Shown one piece after another: positions 1 through 4,086 of a DNA stretch of 5,906 nucleotides (position 1 is the first letter of the stretch; the number at the start of each line of letters is the position of its first letter). Made by a program: the position numbers and the translations under genes. Under the pieces are notes generated by a model. The model was not told the origin of the DNA. It was given only the letters and a program-made list of their open reading frames with translations, and searched no databases. This stretch comes from Candidatus Neomicrothrix sp. UBA672 (GTDB lineage Bacteria > Actinomycetota > Acidimicrobiia > Acidimicrobiales > MedAcidi-G1), in contig DBNM01000168.1 of assembly GCA_002299135.1 (NCBI GenBank), positions 1 through 5,906 of the forward strand, in the 5' to 3' direction.

Positions 1-700
1 AGCACCATCTCCAACCATCTATTCCATCTGAACCATTCGCTGCAAGAGCTATCGCTCCTACTAGAACTGGACTAGTGACTCTTAGTCCATTGTTAATGAT
101 TCCATTTAATGAACCAAGTCTTCCTCTAATACCGATGGGGTAGGTGTCAGCAATTACAGAACTATGAACTGGGATTGTGCTTGCTTTTGCAATTCCAACT
201 CCAAACCTCGCCCAGAAAAACATGAAGGCGTTTACTGCAATTCCTGATAGGAAAACCATTCCAGCAAAAATTGAGCTAGCCCAACCGATTATTGGAACTC
301 TTCTCAATCTGTCTGCCATCCAACCCATTGGAAGTGATCCCAAGACAACAAAGGCTGCTGATGAACTGGCTATAAAAGTAATTGTTCCATCACTAACATT
401 AAATGTGTCTCTAATATCTGGAGCTAAGACGTTTATAGCCGCAGTTTGCAGTTCTTCTAAACCTGATAGAAGAGCGAGAGTAAAAAATGTTGCTGCTCCT
501 CCACCAAGTCGTAGACCTTTTTTAAAGCTAATTCCTTCTGATTTAACACCTGGCAACAGGTCATCTGGAAAAATTATTTCAGATTCTTTTTTTAGTGCTT
601 CGCGACGTTCTTCTTCATCAATGACCACTGACGTTAATGAAGACAGTTTGTTTTGGTCCTCATTAACGGGATCTGAAGATTTTGAAGAATCGTTTTTCAT
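1..700 (-). CDS. MFS transporter, N-terminal part (cut by the left window edge)
   Basis: This is a major facilitator superfamily permease of the inner membrane; 233 residues are visible and the frame is open at base 1. The first 65 or so residues are hydrophilic and acidic, with FPDDLLPG at 44-51. Hydrophobic segments follow at about 67-93, 107-126, 136-155, 159-179 and 205-222. The MFS loop 2-3 signature is clear as GWMADRLRR at 126-134, with Asp130. A motif-B-like ARFGVGIAKA lies at 164-173 in the fourth helix. The start is the ATG at 698-700: an in-frame TGA lies a few codons upstream and no better start intervenes. No Shine-Dalgarno site is obvious. It lies 72 bases downstream of the reductase gene on the same strand with no convincing terminator between, so it may belong to that operon and carry its substrate; that is inference. 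The substrate cannot be read from the sequence. Confidence 0.9.
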   Translation of the reverse strand, partial: MKNDSSKSSDPVNEDQNKLSSLTSVVIDEEERREALKKESEIIFPDDLLPGVKSEGISFKKGLRLGGGAATFFTLALLSGLEELQTAAINVLAPDIRDTFNVSDGTITFIASSSAAFVVLGSLPMGWMADRLRRVPIIGWASSIFAGMVFLSGIAVNAFMFFWARFGVGIAKASTIPVHSSVIADTYPIGIRGRLGSLNGIINNGLRVTSPVLVGAIALAANGSDGIDGWRWC

Positions 701-772
701 TTTCAGCCGTTTCTGTAAAGTTTCATTTTTTCACGTGATGACATGTTAAGCACAGTGGGAAAATTTAATTTT
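701..772 (-). other. Short intergenic stretch between reductase and transporter genes
   Basis: This 72-base AT-rich spacer has no GC-rich hairpin followed by a T-run on the minus strand, so read-through from the reductase into the transporter is plausible. It holds a 13-codon open frame on the minus strand (744 to 703, ATG to TGA). That frame ends two bases before the transporter ATG and could be a minicistron or chance. A CACGTG palindrome lies at 732-737. The only inverted repeat is an all-AT 5-base one at 766-779 that overlaps the reductase stop codon. Confidence 0.4.
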
Positions 773-1696
773 TTAATTAGTTTCGTTATAGATCGTTTCA
801 GCAACGATTAGATCCCAAGTGGCAAGGCCAACTGATTTGAAAATTGTTATAGCTTCTAAGGAGCTACGATTTACTTTTCCTTGAATCAATTGGGAAAAAT
901 CTCCAATAATATTTTCAAAAGACCAGTTTCCTTCAAGTTCGGCAGTTATGAGCTCACCAGCCTCTTCTTTGGCAGCTGTTCTATGATCTACAAAAATTTC
1001 AGCATTTTGTATCAACTTTGAGTCTGCTTCTTTTTGTTCATCAGAAAAAGATCCAATTAAGTTTAAATGAGCTCCTGGTTTGACTGAATTAGTAGGAATC
1101 ACTGGTTTTTTAGCACTCGTACAGGCGCAAATAAGGTCACAGGCAGCGGTTTCTTCAGGAGAACCCGCATTAATTTTTTGATTATTTATTTTTAAGGAGT
1201 CAATAAATTTTTCAGTAGATTCTCGTGTTCTTCCAGAAATAACAATTTGCTCAATGTTTGGACGAACTGCAAGCATTGCTTCAATATGACCACGTGCTTG
1301 TACTCCTGTACCAAAAATACCCAAACTTCGAATAGTTTCTATTGAAAGTATTTCTGTTGCAACTGCTGATGCTGCAGGCGTTCTAAGTGTCGTTAAAGCT
1401 GAACCGTCAAAAGTTGCTTTAGGGACTCCGGTTTTTTTGTCATAGTACAGGTAGAAGCCGTGTACGAGAGGAAGACCGAGAGTCGGATTTTGTGCCATGA
1501 CAGTGACCAGTTTTATCCCTATGCCTGTTGAAGAAATTGCTGGCATAAGAAGGAAATCTTCTCCTTGAGCTAAAGGAATATGTTCTCTAGAAATAGGTTG
1601 GTCATTTATGGCCGCACTGGTTTTTAGAGCAGAAATAGTTTTTTCCATTCCAATTGCAAAAATGTCACTTGCAGAATAGTGAGGAATTTCTCTCAT
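773..1696 (-). CDS. Ornithine cyclodeaminase/mu-crystallin family protein, probable delta1-pyrroline-2-carboxylate (cyclic imino acid) reductase
   Basis: This 307-residue protein has the usual length for the family. Visible family features are Lys62 and the LTTLRTPAAS segment (101-110, Arg105) for carboxylate binding. The Rossmann NAD(P)-binding turn is GIFGTGVQARGH at 126-137, followed by NLIGSF at 212-217 and KSVGLATWDL at 287-296. True ornithine cyclodeaminase has a catalytic Asp in its GGDCPGKTE segment (Asp228 in the Pseudomonas putida enzyme). The matching position here is Phe217, which argues against ornithine cyclisation and for the reductase branch (LhpI-type, producing L-proline). 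The ATG overlaps the stop of the racemase gene (ATGA, 1693-1696), which indicates translational coupling. With the racemase-family neighbour, the likely role is reduction of delta1-pyrroline-2-carboxylate in proline or hydroxyproline catabolism. Other possibilities are ketimine reductase or N-alkyl amino-acid dehydrogenase. The family is certain; the substrate is inferred from context. Confidence 0.88.
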   Translation of the reverse strand: MREIPHYSASDIFAIGMEKTISALKTSAAINDQPISREHIPLAQGEDFLLMPAISSTGIGIKLVTVMAQNPTLGLPLVHGFYLYYDKKTGVPKATFDGSALTTLRTPAASAVATEILSIETIRSLGIFGTGVQARGHIEAMLAVRPNIEQIVISGRTRESTEKFIDSLKINNQKINAGSPEETAACDLICACTSAKKPVIPTNSVKPGAHLNLIGSFSDEQKEADSKLIQNAEIFVDHRTAAKEEAGELITAELEGNWSFENIIGDFSQLIQGKVNRSSLEAITIFKSVGLATWDLIVAETIYNETN

Positions 1697-2685
1697 CTGA
1701 GTTTAAATCCCAGACCTATTGGATCACGTGGATCAAGATAGAAAGAATTTTTGTTACAACAGTAAGCAGATCCTTCAACTGAGGTAATAACAGTGTTTTC
1801 TTTTTTATCTATTATCTGTCCTGTGAACATTCCACCTGCAATCCCATAGTTAAAGAAAGGCTCACCAACTTTCATTTGTTTTTTTTCATGAAGCAAAGCA
1901 AGTCGAGCGGAAGTGCCGGAACCACATGGTGACCTGTCGACTTGTCCATCCGCAAAAATGGTAACATTTCGTTGTTTTAGAGGTTTTTCTTCCAAGGTCT
2001 CATAAAAGATTGAACCGTATATTCCTGAAAGTCTTTCGTCAGAAGGATGTTCGGCAAATTTCAGATTGCATGTTTTTAATTTTATTTCTCTGCCGATTTC
2101 GATCAACTCATTTAAGTGTTTTGAGATTGGGTTTAAACCTAATTGATCAGTTGCAATTGAAGCATAAAAGGCTCCCCCGAAGGACACGTCAATAGTTATT
2201 GATCCAAATTTTGTATCTATTTTTACATCTTTGGCACTTACAAAAGAAGGTACATTTTCAAAAGTAACGCTTTCGACTTTTCCGTTAAGCATTTTGGCTT
2301 TTGTGAATAGCCTTCCGGAAGGCACATCGACTACAACTTCAACGAGTTCTGATTTTGATTCGATTAAACCACTGTCTATTGCCCAAGTGACTAGCGCAAT
2401 TGTTCCATGCCCGCATGCTGTGCTGAATCCATCTGAATGAAAGAAAACAACTCCTAAATCTCCGTTTTCATCATCAGGTGGGACAACAAAACCGCCGTAC
2501 ATGTCGGCATGTCCTCTTGGTTCGTGGACTAATAATTTGCGAAGATCGTCGAGATTGGTTTCAGCCCATGAGCGACGTTCGATAACAGTTGAACCTTCCA
2601 TTGGGCCAGCATCGACAATTCTGAATGGTTCGCCAGCTGTGTGGTAATCACAGCTTTCAATAGGTGATTCTGATTCAAAAATCAT
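1693..2685 (-). CDS. Proline racemase family protein (hydroxyproline epimerase or trans-3-hydroxy-L-proline dehydratase)
   Basis: This is a 330-residue, cofactor-independent, two-base enzyme of the proline racemase fold, complete and of normal length. The N-terminal family motif is DYHTAGEPFRIV at 13-24. The first catalytic Cys is Cys91 in ACGHGT and the second is Cys254 in DRSPCGSG, so both acid/base thiols are present. Classical eukaryotic trans-3-hydroxy-L-proline dehydratases replace the second Cys with Thr, so on residues alone an epimerase or racemase is favoured. Yet the FFHSDGFSTACGHG context resembles the dehydratase-like subgroup more than classical 4-hydroxyproline epimerase. The adjacent imino-acid reductase also fits the dehydratase route. 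The reaction is therefore left open. It is the first gene of the minus-strand unit, 55 bases after the tRNA-Gly gene. The ATG at 2683-2685 has no Shine-Dalgarno site but has a -10-like hexamer 6 bases upstream. Confidence 0.9.
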   Translation of the reverse strand: MIFESESPIESCDYHTAGEPFRIVDAGPMEGSTVIERRSWAETNLDDLRKLLVHEPRGHADMYGGFVVPPDDENGDLGVVFFHSDGFSTACGHGTIALVTWAIDSGLIESKSELVEVVVDVPSGRLFTKAKMLNGKVESVTFENVPSFVSAKDVKIDTKFGSITIDVSFGGAFYASIATDQLGLNPISKHLNELIEIGREIKLKTCNLKFAEHPSDERLSGIYGSIFYETLEEKPLKQRNVTIFADGQVDRSPCGSGTSARLALLHEKKQMKVGEPFFNYGIAGGMFTGQIIDKKENTVITSVEGSAYCCNKNSFYLDPRDPIGLGFKLR

Positions 2686-2691
2686 ATAGAA

Positions 2692-2697
2692 ATCTTA
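2692..2697 (-). promoter_or_regulatory. Possible -10 element for a leaderless racemase transcript
   Basis: On the minus strand TAAGAT ends 6 bases before the ATG at 2685. That spacing would place transcription start at or next to the start codon, and no Shine-Dalgarno site is present. No convincing -35 box is seen at 16-18 bases, and the surroundings are very AT-rich, so a chance match is quite possible. Confidence 0.25.
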
Positions 2698-2740
2698 GTA
2701 ATTATTTTAAAGTTATTTACAGAACAATAAATATAGTGTG

Positions 2741-2811
2741 AGCGGGTGAGGAGAATCGAACTCCCATCATCAGCTTGGGAAGCTGAAGTTCTACCATTGA
2801 ACTACACCCGC
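2741..2811 (-). tRNA. tRNA-Gly (anticodon CCC)
   Basis: The minus strand folds into a complete cloverleaf. The 7-bp acceptor stem GCGGGTG/CACCCGC is fully paired. The D arm is GTTC/GAAC with GG in its loop. The anticodon stem TCAGC/GCTGA closes the loop TTCCCAA, which gives anticodon CCC reading GGG. The variable loop has 4 bases, and the T arm is GGGAG/CTCCT (one G-T pair) with loop TTCGATT. The discriminator base is T, as in bacterial tRNA-Gly. CCA is not encoded. The T arm and acceptor end are not repeated elsewhere in the window, so no attachment site is indicated. Confidence 0.97.
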
Positions 2812-2827
2812 AAAAGTTGTTTTAATA

Positions 2828-2856
2828 AAAGTACAGTTCGACAAGCCATTTTGTAA
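2828..2856 (-). promoter_or_regulatory. Possible promoter of the tRNA-Gly gene
   Basis: On the minus strand TTACAA (2851-2856) and TACTTT (2828-2833) are separated by exactly 17 bases, and the second ends 16 bases before the mature tRNA. Both hexamers match consensus only partly, so this is a weak candidate. Transcription from here might continue into the racemase operon. Confidence 0.2.
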
Positions 2857-2866
2857 GTTTCTGACC

Positions 2867-2872
2867 TACGAT
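2867..2872 (+). promoter_or_regulatory. Possible -10 element of the HD-protein gene
   Basis: TACGAT matches the TATAAT consensus at four of six bases, including the conserved TA and final T. It would start a transcript near 2879-2880 with a leader of about 20 bases that contains the GGAGG site. No good -35 box is visible. It lies in the same 87-base divergent spacer as the candidate tRNA promoter. Confidence 0.25.
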
Positions 2873-2889
2873 TTTTATTGTTGGACCTT

Positions 2890-2894
2890 GGAGG
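2890..2894 (+). promoter_or_regulatory. Shine-Dalgarno site that decides the HD-protein start
   Basis: GGAGG lies 4 bases before the ATG at 2899. It is the clearest ribosome binding site in the window. It favours this ATG over the in-frame TTG codons at 2878 and 2881 and the later in-frame ATG at 2977. Confidence 0.6.
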
Positions 2895-2898
2895 CGTG

Positions 2899-3477
2899 AT
2901 GACTGGAATTGAAGAGTTGCCAAGAGCAGCTTTTACTTCTTTTGCCGAATCTACAAAAGAAGATTGGGAATTAATTATGTCTCAAAGAGGCGAATTGGAA
3001 GCTGCTCTACCGAATCGGATTCTTGAACAACTTGAATTGTTAAGAAATGATTATGGAGGATTTCCTGTAGACCGATTAGAACATAGTGTTCAGACGGCAA
3101 CAAGGGCTGAACGAGACGGTCGGGACGATGAATATATTGTTTGTGCGCTGCTACATGATATTGGCGACGTTTTAACCCCATATAACCATCCTGATGTCGC
3201 CGCAGTTATCCTTAAGCCTTTTGTTTCTTCTGCTAATCACTGGATGGTTGAAAACCATGGAGTTTTTCAGGGTTATTATTTCTGGCACCATTTAGGTGGA
3301 AATAGGAATGCAAGAGACGCGTTTAATGAAAACGAACATTACGGGTACTGTGAGGAGTTTTGTGCCGAATACGATTCGCCAGCCTTTGATCCTTCATATA
3401 AATCAAATCCATTAGAGTATTACGAACCACTAATAAAAGATTTTTTTGGTCGAAATCCATGGACTGGTAATGCTTAA
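2899..3477 (+). CDS. HD-domain protein, PhnZ-like putative diiron oxygenase or phosphohydrolase
   Basis: This is a 192-residue soluble protein with no signal peptide or membrane segment. The HD core is clear: His62 (RLEHSVQ), His86-Asp87 (ALLHDIGD), His97 (YNHPD), His120 (ENHGV) and Asp164 (AFDPSY). That makes six candidate ligands, H...HD...H...H...D, the set used by dinuclear-iron HD enzymes such as PhnZ and myo-inositol oxygenase, and more than a one-metal HD hydrolase needs. Tyr52 lies ten residues before His62, the spacing of the substrate-lid Tyr24 in PhnZ; the nearby PhnZ Glu27 corresponds to Phe55. I recognise the protein as a widespread conserved family usually annotated only as an HD-domain protein. 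The ATG at 2899 is chosen because GGAGG precedes it and the encoded N-terminus (FTSFAESTKEDW, 12-23) fits the family. It lies 30 bases upstream of dcd on the same strand. The HD fold is certain, the oxygenase idea is inference, and a nucleotide hydrolase is the main alternative. Confidence 0.88.
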   Translation: MTGIEELPRAAFTSFAESTKEDWELIMSQRGELEAALPNRILEQLELLRNDYGGFPVDRLEHSVQTATRAERDGRDDEYIVCALLHDIGDVLTPYNHPDVAAVILKPFVSSANHWMVENHGVFQGYYFWHHLGGNRNARDAFNENEHYGYCEEFCAEYDSPAFDPSYKSNPLEYYEPLIKDFFGRNPWTGNA

Positions 3478-3494
3478 TTTCTTTCTAAATAGTC

Positions 3495-3500
3495 TATTAT
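3495..3500 (+). promoter_or_regulatory. Possible -10 element for leaderless dcd transcription
   Basis: TATTAT matches the -10 consensus at five of six bases and ends 7 bases before the dcd ATG at 3508. This is the geometry expected of a leaderless message, and no Shine-Dalgarno site is present. It could give dcd its own promoter inside the 30-base gap after the HD gene. No strong -35 box is seen, so confidence is limited. Confidence 0.35.
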
Positions 3501-3507
3501 TCGAATC

Positions 3508-4068
3508 ATGATTCTTTCTGACAGGTCAATTCTAGAAGCAGTTCAAGATGGAAGAATTATTATTGAGCCCTTTGATCAGGAGTGTCTTCAACCATCATCG
3601 GTAGATCTTCATCTGGATTATCGTTTTCTAGTATTCAAGAATCACACCTTGGGTCATATAGATGTTCGAGAAGATTTATCAAATTTGACTCAAGAGGTTT
3701 CAGCTAATGATGGCGATCCTTTTATGCTCCACCCTGGTGAATTTGTTCTAGGATCCACTTTGGAGAGAGTGTCTGTACCGGATGATTTAGTTGCCCGATT
3801 AGAAGGCAAGTCAAGTTTGGGGCGTTTAGGTTTGTTAATACATTCAACTGCTGGGTACGTTGATGCTGGTTGGGATGGCCAGTTGACTTTGGAACTTTCG
3901 AATGTGGCTAATTTACCAATCACTCTTTACCCGAGAATGAAGATCGGACAGATTTCTTTTGTACAAATGACGACACCTGCTGATAGACCCTATGGGTCCT
4001 CAGAGCTTGGTTCTAAATACAGGGGCCAAGAAGGACCAAAAGCGAGCAGATATTGGGAAAATTTTTAG
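3508..4068 (+). CDS. dcd: dCTP deaminase, probably the bifunctional dUMP-forming type
   Basis: The 186-residue protein matches dCTP deaminases along its whole length. It deaminates dCTP in the cytosol to supply dUMP for thymidylate synthesis. Visible landmarks are QPSSVDLHLD (28-37), LHPGEFVLGSTLE (74-86), EGKSSLGRLG (99-108, with Ser102 and Arg106 matching Ser111 and Arg115 of the Escherichia coli enzyme) and catalytic Glu129 in LTLELSN. The C-terminal SKYRGQEGP (169-177) is the segment that closes over the nucleotide. The loop HSTAG (112-116) has Gly116 where the E. coli deaminase has His125. Gly there is the signature of the bifunctional dCTP deaminase/dUTPase of Mycobacterium tuberculosis, which it resembles strongly. 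This type converts dCTP directly to dUMP without releasing dUTP. The start at ATG 3508 fits the conserved N-terminus LSDRSI. The stop overlaps the stop of the convergent Fe-S gene by 4 bases. Confidence 0.96.
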   Translation: MILSDRSILEAVQDGRIIIEPFDQECLQPSSVDLHLDYRFLVFKNHTLGHIDVREDLSNLTQEVSANDGDPFMLHPGEFVLGSTLERVSVPDDLVARLEGKSSLGRLGLLIHSTAGYVDAGWDGQLTLELSNVANLPITLYPRMKIGQISFVQMTTPADRPYGSSELGSKYRGQEGPKASRYWENF

Positions 4069-4086
4069 TCATTCTCGTCTTTTCCC
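4055..4086. repeat. Inverted repeat around the convergent dcd and Fe-S stop codons
   Basis: GGGAAAA (4055-4061) and TTTTCCC (4080-4086) form a perfect 7-base inverted repeat with an 18-base loop containing both stop codons. No T-run follows on either strand and the loop is long, so it is not a canonical intrinsic terminator. It is the only candidate structure between the two convergent genes. Confidence 0.3.

Noticed and set aside
177..749. Open frame of 190 codons on the plus strand
   Set aside because: It lies antisense to the transporter gene, whose minus-strand frame has clear MFS motifs and continues to the window edge. The plus-strand translation shows no recognisable domain.
766..779. 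Inverted repeat TAATT/AATTA as a terminator after the reductase gene
   Set aside because: The five pairs are all A-T, the arms overlap the stop codon, and stability is far too low for an intrinsic terminator.
2010..2440. Two short plus-strand open frames inside the racemase gene
   Set aside because: They are antisense to strongly conserved proline racemase sequence, have low-complexity translations and no ribosome binding site.
2741..2811. tRNA gene as an attachment site of an integrated element
   Set aside because: No second copy of the tRNA 3' end, integrase or mobility gene is present in the window.
2878..2898. TTG codons at 2878 and 2881 as starts of the HD protein
   Set aside because: They have no ribosome binding site and lie near the predicted transcription start, while the ATG at 2899 is preceded by GGAGG and fits the family N-terminus.
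2975..3923. Minus-strand open frames opposite the HD gene and dcd
   Set aside because: Both sit wholly inside recognised genes on the other strand and have no family resemblance.
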